Below are positions 1 through 5,074 of a DNA stretch of 5,540 nucleotides, piece after piece (within the stretch, counting starts at the first letter, position 1; each line of letters begins with the position of its first letter). The stretch covers positions 1-5,540 of the forward strand of contig JAFGFV010000438.1 of assembly GCA_016930895.1 (NCBI GenBank), given 5' to 3'. Source of the stretch: Spirochaetales bacterium. GTDB taxonomy: Bacteria > Spirochaetota > Spirochaetia > SZUA-6 > DRHE01. Under the pieces are notes generated by a model. The model was not told where the DNA came from. It searched no databases and saw only the letters and a list, made by a program, of their open reading frames with translations. Both the position numbers and the translations under genes were made by a program.

Positions 1-414
1 ACCCGGCGCGACATCGCCGGTCTGTTGGAGCTTATCGCCGCGGAGCTGCGGAGCGTCCAAGCCCGGGCGCCCGCGATCGAAGAGAAGGTCAGGAAGGCGC
101 TGGGCGAGCGCTTCCGGGAGGTGGTCGGGGACACGATCGAGGAGAGCCGCCTGCTCGCGGAGACCGCGGCCGTCCTGGTCAAGGCGGACATCCACGAGGA
201 GCTCACGCGCCTGGGCTCGCACGTGGAGCACTTCCATGCCTTCCTGGAAGAGGAAGGCGCGGTGGGCAAGAAGCTGGACTTCCTCTGCCAGGAGATGAAT
301 CGGGAGTTCAACACCCTGGGGGCCAAGAACATTCAGCCTGAGATCGATACCTCCGTGGTCGTGCTCAAGGACACCCTCGAGAAGATCCGGGAGCAGCTGC
401 GCAATGTCGAATGA
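1..414 (+). CDS. yicC: YicC-family endoribonuclease, C-terminal part (5' end outside window)
   Basis: The reading frame is open from base 1, so only the last 137 codons of a protein usually near 290 residues are present. The C-terminal YicC/YloC domain (DUF1732) is clear: a DIHEELTRLGSHVEHF segment, then GKKLDFLCQEMNREFNTLGAKN, of which the LDF..QEMNRE.NTLG.K core is the family signature, and an ending EKIREQLRNVE that matches the usual family terminus. Family knowledge: YicC/YloC proteins are oligomeric endoribonucleases of RNA turnover in the cytoplasm. The last 11 bases overlap the next gene, which implies one transcript and probably coupled translation. In many bacteria yicC is followed by gmk and rpoZ; here a cytidylate-kinase-like gene and rpoZ follow. 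Nothing about the N-terminal domain can be judged. Confidence 0.93.
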   Translation, partial: TRRDIAGLLELIAAELRSVQARAPAIEEKVRKALGERFREVVGDTIEESRLLAETAAVLVKADIHEELTRLGSHVEHFHAFLEEEGAVGKKLDFLCQEMNREFNTLGAKNIQPEIDTSVVVLKDTLEKIREQLRNVE

Positions 415-940
415 GCTGAAAGTGGCGATATCCGGGAAGAGCGGCTGCGGCAACACCACCGTGTCCCGCCTCCTGGCCAAGCGGCGGTCCCTGCGACTGA
501 TCAACTACACCTTCCATGACATGGCACAGGAGCAGGGGGTCAGCTTCGAGGAGCTGTGTCGCCGCGCGGAGGAGGATGACCAGTACGATCTGTACCTGGA
601 CCGACGGCAGGTGGAGCTGGCTTCCCGGGGGAGCTGCGTGCTGGCTTCCCGTCTGGCCATCTGGCTGCTCGAGGACGCGCAGCTGAAGGTGTATCTGTTC
701 GCCTCTCCCGAGGTCCGGGCAAAGCGCATCGCCCAGCGGGAGGGGCAACCCGTCGAGCAGGCCTTGGCCGAGCTTCACGAGCGGGACGGACGGGACGCGC
801 AGAGATACCTGCGGTTGTACGGAATCGACATCGACCGCTACGACTTCGCAGACCTGGTGGTGGACACGGACAAGCTGGAGGCGCTCGGGGTGGTGATGCG
901 CATCGAGCAGGCGCTCGCTCAGGGGGCTCCCCGCAAGTGA
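404..940 (+). CDS. Cytidylate-kinase-like NMP kinase with a non-canonical Walker A motif
   Basis: This 178-residue P-loop protein resembles the short archaeal-type CMP kinases (phosphoryl transfer from ATP to CMP/dCMP). The N-terminal strand and P-loop read VAISGKSGCGNTTVS (residues 7-21). The invariant Walker A lysine is replaced by Asn17; a lysine stands at position 12 instead. The LID side is conserved: VRAKRIAQREG (104-114) and RDGRDAQRYLRLYGIDIDRYD (127-147, key residues R127, D128, R130, R134, D142), then a DLVVDT strand. SRLAIWLL (82-89) is a conserved-looking segment in the probable nucleotide-binding half. ATG 404 has GGGAG ten bases upstream and overlaps the end of yicC. From memory, Borrelia has a close relative with the same GKSGCGNTT loop (BB0819) beside its omega and miaA genes, as well as a classical Cmk. 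The fold is well supported. The substrate, and whether it catalyses at all, are not. Confidence 0.85.
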   Translation: MSNELKVAISGKSGCGNTTVSRLLAKRRSLRLINYTFHDMAQEQGVSFEELCRRAEEDDQYDLYLDRRQVELASRGSCVLASRLAIWLLEDAQLKVYLFASPEVRAKRIAQREGQPVEQALAELHERDGRDAQRYLRLYGIDIDRYDFADLVVDTDKLEALGVVMRIEQALAQGAPRK

Positions 941-960
941 GCCGCGCGAGCCTGGAGCGA

Positions 961-982
961 GCCGGCTTTGATTTCAGCCGGC
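961..982 (+). terminator. Possible weak terminator hairpin after the kinase gene
   Basis: A perfect 7-bp inverted repeat, GCCGGCT and AGCCGGC around an 8-base loop, lies 20 bases after the kinase stop codon. The following T-run (990-994) starts seven bases beyond the stem and is also inside the spacer of the next promoter, so as an intrinsic terminator it is poor. It may instead be a partial terminator or a boundary element. Confidence 0.35.
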
Positions 983-983
983 C

Positions 984-1012
984 TTGACCTTTTTCTGCAA
1001 AGATACTATTTT
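984..1012 (+). promoter_or_regulatory. Sigma70-type promoter for rpoZ-miaA
   Basis: TTGACC at 984-989 and TATTTT at 1007-1012 are separated by exactly 17 bases in an AT-rich patch inside otherwise GC-rich DNA. Transcription would start near 1019, giving a leader of about 65 bases before the preferred rpoZ start. This would let omega and miaA be expressed separately from yicC and the kinase. Confidence 0.7.
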
Positions 1013-1073
1013 AGCAATACGAAAAATCCTGCTCAACTCGACAGCCTATTCGCCGGAGCTTGTGCCGACCATT

Positions 1074-1077
1074 GGAG
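1074..1077 (+). promoter_or_regulatory. Ribosome binding site that decides the rpoZ start
   Basis: GGAG lies six bases before GTG 1084. The in-frame TTG codons at 1060 and 1072 have no well-spaced Shine-Dalgarno sequence: the GGAG at 1055-1058 is one base from the first and 13 from the second. Confidence 0.6.
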
Positions 1078-1083
1078 ACCAAG

Positions 1084-1275
1084 GTGATCATCCCTCTCGA
1101 TCTTCTGATCAAGTACGACGGTAACATGTACATAGAGACCTGCGCCATGATCAAGCGCTCGTACCAAATCCACCTGGCAGGGGACGAGGAGCTGGAAGCC
1201 AATCGGGGCAAGGTCGTGTCCACGGCGATCAAGCAGATCCTCACGGAGAAGGTGCGGTACCGGCTGGAAGGTTGA
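1084..1275 (+). CDS. rpoZ: RNA polymerase omega subunit (short spirochaete form)
   Basis: Starting at GTG 1084 this encodes 63 residues. Omega is a small subunit that folds around the beta-prime C-terminal region and helps assemble RNA polymerase. The family core is visible: YDGNMYIETCAMIKRSYQI (residues 11-29) corresponds to the conserved N-x-[FY]-x-x-x-x-x-A-x-x-R-[AS]-x-Q helix. GKVVSTAIKQILTEKVRY (42-59) corresponds to the second conserved block, where E. coli has TVIALREIEEG. The protein begins directly at the core, as I recall for other spirochaete omega proteins, and is shorter than the 90-residue E. coli protein. The GTG start is chosen for its ribosome binding site and because the MIIPLD opening fits that shorter form; TTG 1060 would add eight residues. 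The TGA stop shares bases with the TTG start of miaA, so the two are translationally coupled. Confidence 0.85.
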   Translation: MIIPLDLLIKYDGNMYIETCAMIKRSYQIHLAGDEELEANRGKVVSTAIKQILTEKVRYRLEG

Positions 1276-2228
1276 CGAGCGCTCCCCCCGTCGTCGTAAT
1301 CTTCGGGCCCACGGCCGTCGGAAAGACCGATCTGCTGCTGCGGCTCTTTTCCGAATCCGGCGGGGTGGAGGTGATCGCAGCGGACTCCATGCAGGTGTAC
1401 AGGCACCTGGACGTGGGGACTGCCAAGCCCGGGCCGGAGGTTCTCCGGCGACTTCCCCATCACCTGATCGGCGTTGTGGATCCTAAGGAGCAGTTCAACG
1501 CGGGGGAGTTCGTCAGACGGGCCGATGCCCTGGTGCGGGAGGTCCGGGAGAAGGGTAGGGTCCCGGTGATATCCGGCGGGACCGCCTACTACCTGAGAAG
1601 CTTTCTGTACGGCCTCCCGGATGCGCCTCCCGGGGACGCCAAGGTGCGCCGGGGGCTCAAGCGCGAGCTGGCGGAGCGCGGCCTGGAACCCCTGCTCGAA
1701 GAGCTCGGCCGGGTCGATCCGGAATCCCGCCGGCGGATCGCGCCGCGGGACTCATACCGGGTGCTCCGGGCTCTGGAGGTTTGGAGGACCGCGGGAAGAG
1801 CGCTGACGGAGTTCCGCCGCCCCGATGAGCCGCGGGCGGAGTATAGGGCCCTGCTGGTGGGACTCCAGCGCGGCCGGGAGGAGTTGTACCGGCGGATCGA
1901 CGAGCGGGTCGAGGCCATGTTCGCCGCCGGTCTTGCGGAGGAGGTGCGGGGCCTGCTGGCGGCAGGCTACGGGCCCGAGGACCCCGGCATGCGCGGAATC
2001 GGATACCGGGAGTTCTTCTCCATGAAGGCCGGCTGCCTGTCCTGGAGCGGACTCAAGGAACTGATCCAGGGGAACTCCCGGCGGTACGCGAAGAGGCAAC
2101 TGACCTTCTTTCGCTCGATCCCGGGGGTCGCCTGGTTCGATCCGGAGGATGTGGAGTCCATGCGCGGGGCGATCGAAGGGTTCCTCGAGGCCGAGCACGC
2201 TGCGGACGCCCCGCCGGCGCGCCCTTGA
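1272..2228 (+). CDS. miaA: tRNA dimethylallyltransferase MiaA
   Basis: A complete 318-residue enzyme that transfers dimethylallyl from DMAPP to N6 of A37 in tRNAs reading UNN codons. Motifs in order: P-loop GPTAVGKT (12-19); DSMQVYRHLDVGTAKP (38-53), with catalytic-type D38 and the tRNA-facing Q41; PHHLIGVVDP (62-71); SGGTAYYL (101-108), the variant here of the usual GGTGLY; RDSYRVLRALEVW (159-171); GMRGIGYREF (239-248); and RRYAKRQLTFFR (270-281), the typical C-terminal tRNA-contact motif. No key residue appears lost. TTG 1272 is the only plausible start, because no ATG, GTG or TTG lies between it and the P-loop. It overlaps the rpoZ stop by four bases, so it depends on ribosomes finishing rpoZ; a GGAAGG directly abuts it. 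The promoter at 984-1012 probably drives both genes. Confidence 0.96.
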   Translation: MTSAPPVVVIFGPTAVGKTDLLLRLFSESGGVEVIAADSMQVYRHLDVGTAKPGPEVLRRLPHHLIGVVDPKEQFNAGEFVRRADALVREVREKGRVPVISGGTAYYLRSFLYGLPDAPPGDAKVRRGLKRELAERGLEPLLEELGRVDPESRRRIAPRDSYRVLRALEVWRTAGRALTEFRRPDEPRAEYRALLVGLQRGREELYRRIDERVEAMFAAGLAEEVRGLLAAGYGPEDPGMRGIGYREFFSMKAGCLSWSGLKELIQGNSRRYAKRQLTFFRSIPGVAWFDPEDVESMRGAIEGFLEAEHAADAPPARP

Positions 2229-2254
2229 CGTGAGCCGGGACGAAAGACCATAAT
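2225..2254 (+). promoter_or_regulatory. Putative promoter for the 29-residue protein gene
   Basis: TTGACG (2225-2230, including the miaA stop codon) and CATAAT (2249-2254) are 18 bases apart. Transcription would begin near 2261, giving a leader of about 78 bases. The -10 box falls inside the inverted repeat listed separately. Confidence 0.5.
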
Positions 2255-2267
2255 GAGCGGTCTTTCG
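2241..2267 (+). repeat. Perfect 9-bp inverted repeat over a -10 box
   Basis: CGAAAGACC (2241-2249) and GGTCTTTCG (2259-2267) flank a 9-base spacer, ATAATGAGC. It follows the miaA stop by 12 bases. It has no T-run, so it is not a standard intrinsic terminator. Its overlap with the putative -10 element makes an operator one possibility. A processing or 3'-end stabilising hairpin of the miaA mRNA is another. Confidence 0.6.
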
Positions 2268-2338
2268 AGAGGTTCGGAGCCCACCCTCGGTTCGTCGAAG
2301 GGCGATTCACTGTAGATTTCGGACAAGGAGTACAACCA

Positions 2339-2428
2339 GTGCCTTGCGGTAGAAAACGGAAACGACACAAGATCGCCACGCACAAGCGCAAGAAGAAACT
2401 GCGGAAGAATCGCCACAAGAAGAAATAG
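2339..2428 (+). CDS. 29-residue AURKAIP1/COX24-type (mS38-like) basic ribosomal protein
   Basis: GTG 2339 opens a 29-codon frame ending in TAG. An excellent AAGGAG (2325-2330) lies eight bases upstream and fixes the start. The product is 11 Lys, 6 Arg and 3 His out of 29, opening MPCGRKRKRHKIATHKRKKK and ending KNRHKKK. This KRKRHK..THKRKK.LRK.RHK pattern is that of the short bacterial AURKAIP1/COX24-domain proteins that I recall from Bacteroidota and Spirochaetota. The domain corresponds to mitochondrial ribosomal protein mS38. Similar tiny proteins have been modelled in bacterial ribosome structures under names such as bS22 and bL38; which name fits here I cannot say. The inferred role is binding rRNA in the mature ribosome. 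It stands 47 bases before the flgH-like gene. It is easily missed because of its size and GTG start. Confidence 0.85.
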   Translation: MPCGRKRKRHKIATHKRKKKLRKNRHKKK

Positions 2429-2445
2429 TTCAGCGCACCCGGCCG

Positions 2446-2468
2446 TCCTACAGATAATAGGTGTAGGA
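2446..2468 (+). promoter_or_regulatory. Hairpin covering the flgH ribosome binding site
   Basis: TCCTACA (2446-2452) can pair perfectly with TGTAGGA (2462-2468) across a 9-base loop. The 3' arm contains most of AGGAG (2465-2469), which is the Shine-Dalgarno sequence six bases before ATG 2476. In RNA this would partly hide the ribosome binding site. The stem has only three G-C pairs, so any effect would be modest. Confidence 0.4.
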
Positions 2469-2475
2469 GAGGGCA

Positions 2476-3261
2476 ATGAGATTTCAGCGATTCCCAGTCG
2501 CCGCCGCCATCTTCCTGGCGGCGGCCTTTGCGCTCGGGGCGGAGACACTCTGGACTCCCGGGTTTCAGGGGTATCTGTCGAGCAACACCACGGTCCGGCC
2601 GGGAGACATCCTGACGGTCGTCGTGGACTCTGCTTCGAGCCTTTCCTTCGAGGCCTCGAGCAGCGACGCAAAGTCCATTACCCTGGAGTTTGCGGGCGGC
2701 GAGTTCGGCAATCTCTTCTCGTTCTTGCCTGCGGGGCGTACTGGCGGAAACCAGAGCGTCGCCGGTGGGAGCGAGTATGCCCTGAGCTCGGAGATCGCCG
2801 TTCGGGTCGTGGAGAGCGACGCCGCGGGGAACGTGCGCTTGGAGGGAACCCGCGCCGTGAGCCTGCAGGGCCGGGAGGAAGAGCTGGTCATCTCCGGTTG
2901 GCTGGACCCCGGCTATTTGGGGGCCTCGCGGGCGGTAGGGTTTTCCCGGTTGGCCGACTCCAGGCTGAGCTTCCGCACCTTCCTTCAGCCTTCCGCACCG
3001 ATCCTGACGTCCGCGGACATCGAGGAAGTTGTGACCGCGCTGGAGGCGCAGGTGCTGGCGGAGACGGAGGCGGAAGCTGGGAGCGCTGCCGGCGCGGCTC
3101 CCGGCGCCGCGGCTGTGCCGCCGGCCGGAGCCGGTGCTGTCGGGGTCCCCGGAGCGCTGGAGCCGACGCGCCCGCTGACCACCTACACCCTGACAGCCGA
3201 CAAAAAGACCGAGCTGTTCCTGCGCTACATCAACCGCCTGGTGGACATCCTGTTCCAATAG
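2476..3261 (+). CDS. flgH: FlgH-like flagellar L-ring family protein, non-lipidated and C-terminally extended
   Basis: A 261-residue secreted protein. Residues 1-22 form a signal peptide (basic start, hydrophobic core at 8-20) with a likely signal peptidase I site after ALGA22. FlgH features follow: VRPGDILTVVVDSASS (40-55) for the usual GDILTV strand, GNVRLEGTRAVSL (118-130), EELVISGWLDPGYL (135-148) for the isGvvrP.Di motif, and FSRLADSRLSF (156-166) for the strRiADArI motif. Residues 196-229 are an Ala/Gly/Pro-rich linker. A charged segment then ends in ELFLRYINRLVDILFQ, which is not the usual FlgH terminus. FlgH is normally a lipoprotein forming the outer-membrane L ring; here there is no lipobox cysteine. 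Spirochaete flagella stay in the periplasm, so a true L ring is not expected. ATG 2476 has AGGAG six bases upstream. Family assignment is good; the role is inferred. Confidence 0.8.
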   Translation: MRFQRFPVAAAIFLAAAFALGAETLWTPGFQGYLSSNTTVRPGDILTVVVDSASSLSFEASSSDAKSITLEFAGGEFGNLFSFLPAGRTGGNQSVAGGSEYALSSEIAVRVVESDAAGNVRLEGTRAVSLQGREEELVISGWLDPGYLGASRAVGFSRLADSRLSFRTFLQPSAPILTSADIEEVVTALEAQVLAETEAEAGSAAGAAPGAAAVPPAGAGAVGVPGALEPTRPLTTYTLTADKKTELFLRYINRLVDILFQ

Positions 3262-3284
3262 GTTCCGAGGCTTCAGGCCCGTTC

Positions 3285-3289
3285 GGGAG
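3285..3289 (+). promoter_or_regulatory. Ribosome binding site supporting the TTG start of the dehydrogenase
   Basis: GGGAG lies ten bases before TTG 3300. No other usable start codon occurs in frame between the flgH-like stop and the first conserved residues. Confidence 0.5.
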
Positions 3290-3299
3290 TGCCAACACC

Positions 3300-4688
3300 T
3301 TGACCACCCCTTGCTTCCAGGAGTATCTCGACCGTTTCGGCCCCGAAGGCTGGTACGACTGCGGCTGCGGGCGGCGTCACGCGCTGGTGACCCGGGAGGT
3401 GTCGTTCGGGCGGGGGGTCGCCGGCACGCTTCGAGAGCAGGTCGTAGACCGTCTTGGGGCCGGGGCCCGGGTCTGGGCGCTGTCCGACGAAAACACCGAA
3501 GCAGCGGCCGGGGAGGCTATCGGCGGAGCTCTCGGAGCGCTCGTCGTAGGGCAGACCGTGCTCCCCGCCTCGCCTAAGCCAGCGACCACCGCGCAGCTGG
3601 CCGAACGCCTGTCCCGGGAAGCGGCGGCCTGCCGCCCGGCACTGGTGCTGGCGATCGGAGCCGGCACGATCAGCGACCTGGGAAAGATGGTCTCCTTGAA
3701 CCTGGATCTACCCAACTGGTGCGTGGCCACTGCCCCATCGGCGGACGCGTATGGGTCGGGCACGGCGGCCACCAAGTCCGAGTACAGGGCGCTGGCGGTG
3801 CCGTGTCTGCCGAGTGAGCGGATCATCTGCGACCTCGAGATCTTGGAGCAGGCGCCGCACATCCTGTTCCTGAGCGGGCTCGGAGACCTCCTCGCCAAGT
3901 TCCTGGCCTTTCTGGACTGGAACCTCGCGGCCCTGGTGGCCGGAGAGTACTACTGCCGGGAGGCCGCCGAGCTGGCCGTGAAATCGGCCCGTCGGGCCAT
4001 CGAGGCGGCGGCGCTCGAACGCACGGACCGCTCGCAAGCGGTCACTGCCCTGACGGACGCCCTGCTGACCTCCAGCTTCGCCATGCAGGCCATGGGAAAC
4101 TCCCGCCCTGCCGCGACCGCCGAGCACACCGTCGGCCATTTCTGGGAGATCTCCCATGCGCCGCGGAATGCCGAGTGGAGACTGCACGGCCTGCTCGTGG
4201 GCCTGGCCAGCCGCCTGCTCCTGACGGGCTACCGCGGCTTCTATGCGCAGCTGCCGGCGGCCCCGGGCGCGGAGGCCGGGCTGCGGCGCGTGGCCGCAGA
4301 GGCTGCCCAGAGTGCCGGGTGGAGGCACGAGCTCGAACCGGCGATGGCGCCGTACCGCCGGTGGATCGAGGAGGAACGGAATCCGGAGCTCGACGACCCG
4401 GGGGTGATCCGCACACACCTGGAACACTATCGGGAACACCGGCCCGTGATCGAAGAGCTTGCCAGCCCGCTGCTCGCCGAGCTGGAGCGGGCGGTCGGGG
4501 TCCTGGAGCAGGCGGGGTATCCCTTCAGGCCCTCCGATTACGGACTGAGCGTCGACGAGGCCCTGTTGCCGTTCCGCTACGTACGGGTCCTGCGGCGGCG
4601 GTACGGCTCGTTCCACCTGATGCACGAGCTGGGGCGGGAAAGCGCCGCCTTGGAGAGGATCCGTCAGGAGATCGAACGCCTGGGGTGA
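3300..4688 (+). CDS. egsA: sn-glycerol-1-phosphate dehydrogenase (AraM/EgsA family)
   Basis: Starting at TTG 3300 this encodes 462 residues of the Fe-ADH/dehydroquinate-synthase-like fold. The family enzyme reduces dihydroxyacetone phosphate with NAD(P)H to sn-glycerol-1-phosphate, the archaeal glycerolipid stereoisomer. Visible motifs: YDCGCGRRH (19-27), like the CxCGxxH near the N-terminus of AraM; IGAGTISDLGK (119-129) for the nucleotide; VATAPSADAYGSG (142-154); SGLGDLLAKF with D196; AEHTVGHFWE with H276; and LHGLLVGL with H296. D196, H276 and H296 match the metal-ligand trio. The C-terminal RYVRVLRRRYGSFHLMHELG also matches AraM. It is roughly 60-70 residues longer than B. subtilis AraM, partly in the region around 310-400. 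It starts 38 bases after the flgH-like gene with no promoter seen, so co-transcription is likely. A different polyol-phosphate substrate cannot be excluded. Confidence 0.88.
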   Translation: MTTPCFQEYLDRFGPEGWYDCGCGRRHALVTREVSFGRGVAGTLREQVVDRLGAGARVWALSDENTEAAAGEAIGGALGALVVGQTVLPASPKPATTAQLAERLSREAAACRPALVLAIGAGTISDLGKMVSLNLDLPNWCVATAPSADAYGSGTAATKSEYRALAVPCLPSERIICDLEILEQAPHILFLSGLGDLLAKFLAFLDWNLAALVAGEYYCREAAELAVKSARRAIEAAALERTDRSQAVTALTDALLTSSFAMQAMGNSRPAATAEHTVGHFWEISHAPRNAEWRLHGLLVGLASRLLLTGYRGFYAQLPAAPGAEAGLRRVAAEAAQSAGWRHELEPAMAPYRRWIEEERNPELDDPGVIRTHLEHYREHRPVIEELASPLLAELERAVGVLEQAGYPFRPSDYGLSVDEALLPFRYVRVLRRRYGSFHLMHELGRESAALERIRQEIERLG

Positions 4689-4757
4689 TGTTGCGTCTGT
4701 GCGGGTTGCCGGGCAGCCTCGAGCCGGCCCTGGCGCGCGGACGCCGAAAGACGGGAA

Positions 4758-4779
4758 AGCCCCACGCAGCGGTGGGGCT
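4758..4779 (-). terminator. Hairpin terminator for tRNA-Gly, possibly shared with the dehydrogenase transcript
   Basis: AGCCCCAC and GTGGGGCT form a perfect 8-bp stem with a 6-base loop. Read on the minus strand, the stem is followed by TTCCCGTCTTTC, and the stem's own last base adds another T. That is a short, interrupted T-rich tail lying about 30 bases past the mature tRNA 3' end. On the plus strand no T-run follows, so it would stop the dehydrogenase transcript only weakly. It sits between the two convergent genes. Confidence 0.6.
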
Positions 4780-4809
4780 CCAGTTGCAGCCTGTGCAAAT
4801 AGTTGTATC

Positions 4810-4881
4810 AGCGACCGATGGGAATCGAACCCACATCTCCAGCTTGGAAGGCTGGGGTAATAACCATTATACGACGGTCGC
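4810..4881 (-). tRNA. tRNA-Gly (anticodon UCC)
   Basis: Read on the minus strand, the acceptor stem is GCGACCG paired with CGGTCGC, with discriminator U. A short D stem carries the AATGGTTA loop. The anticodon stem CCAGC/GCTGG encloses loop CTTCCAA (anticodon TCC, plus-strand 4846-4848), and the T arm is GTGGG-TTCGATT-CCCAT with one G-U pair. All four arms form. This reads GGA and, by wobble, GGG. The 3' CCA is not encoded (TGATAC follows the stem), so a CCA-adding enzyme must supply it. No other tRNA is adjacent. Confidence 0.97.
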
Positions 4882-4899
4882 AGGCCAATTCTCGTATCA

Positions 4900-4928
4900 A
4901 TAATGCTAAAACGGCCTGGAAATTTCAA
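4900..4928 (-). promoter_or_regulatory. Promoter of tRNA-Gly
   Basis: On the minus strand, TTGAAA (plus-strand 4923-4928) and CATTAT (4900-4905) are 17 bases apart. Transcription would start near 4893, leaving about a dozen bases of leader before the mature 5' end at 4881. Confidence 0.65.
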
Positions 4929-4934
4929 GTGCCC

Positions 4935-4979
4935 GCCGGAGGCTGCCCGCGCCGGTTGATGCCGGGCAGCGCTTCCGGC
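4935..4979 (+). repeat. Long imperfect dyad straddling the PUR-gene promoter
   Basis: The inner arms GCTGCCCG (4942-4949) and CGGGCAGC (4963-4970) pair perfectly. The outer arms GCCGGA (4935-4940) and TCCGGC (4974-4979) pair perfectly too, with a 1-versus-3 base bulge between. The 13-base centre contains the TTGATG -35 box of the rightward promoter, and the whole lies between that promoter's -10 and the -35 of the leftward tRNA promoter. No T-run follows on either strand. Confidence 0.6.
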
Positions 4980-4985
4980 TATAAA
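4956..4985 (+). promoter_or_regulatory. Promoter of the PUR-family gene
   Basis: TTGATG (4956-4961) and TATAAA (4980-4985) are 18 bases apart. Transcription would start near 4992 and give a leader of about 93 bases. The -35 box is in the loop of a long dyad. Confidence 0.6.
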
Positions 4986-4993
4986 GGTACGGG

Positions 4994-5028
4994 GCAGGGC
5001 GACCGCGTGTTCCGGACGGCGGCCCTGC
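4994..5028 (+). promoter_or_regulatory. Hairpin at the 5' end of the PUR-gene leader
   Basis: GCAGGGC (4994-5000) pairs with GCCCTGC (5022-5028) across 21 bases that can form a small additional CCG/CGG pairing. It lies at the predicted transcript start, which could stabilise the mRNA or serve as a binding site. It is not followed by a T-run. Confidence 0.35.
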
Positions 5029-5042
5029 GTCGGCGATCAAGC

Positions 5043-5074
5043 GGATTCTTGCAGATTCATACGGGTTCTTACAG
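5043..5074 (+). repeat. Two 12-base direct repeats just before the PUR-gene ribosome binding site
   Basis: GGATTCTTGCAG (5043-5054) and GGGTTCTTACAG (5063-5074) match at 10 of 12 positions and are offset by exactly 20 bases. The second runs into the AGGAAGG Shine-Dalgarno region (5073-5079). Confidence 0.45.

Noticed and set aside
1011..1463. 150-codon open frame on the minus strand
   Set aside because: It is antisense to rpoZ and the start of miaA, with no motif and no ribosome binding site of note.
2453..2458. GATAAT as a -10 box for the flgH-like gene
   Set aside because: No convincing -35 sequence lies 16-18 bases upstream, so a separate promoter is not supported.
2053..3258. 401-codon open frame on the minus strand
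   Set aside because: It spans antisense of miaA, the ribosomal-type gene, both intergenic regions and the flgH-like gene, and its translation shows no recognisable domain. High GC makes long antisense frames common.
2898..3299. Upstream part of the open frame that continues into the dehydrogenase
   Set aside because: It overlaps the well-supported flgH-like gene in another frame and encodes a low-complexity Arg/Gly/Ala-rich translation typical of an off-frame reading of GC-rich coding DNA. Dehydrogenase similarity begins only after TTG 3300.
4784..4798. TTGCA/TGCAA small hairpin between the tRNA and its terminator
   Set aside because: A 5-bp stem is too short to support a functional claim; the 8-bp stem at 4758-4779 is the better terminator.
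3708..4928. 406-codon open frame on the minus strand
   Set aside because: It is antisense to the dehydrogenase and reads through the tRNA-Gly gene and its promoter; it is a composition artefact.
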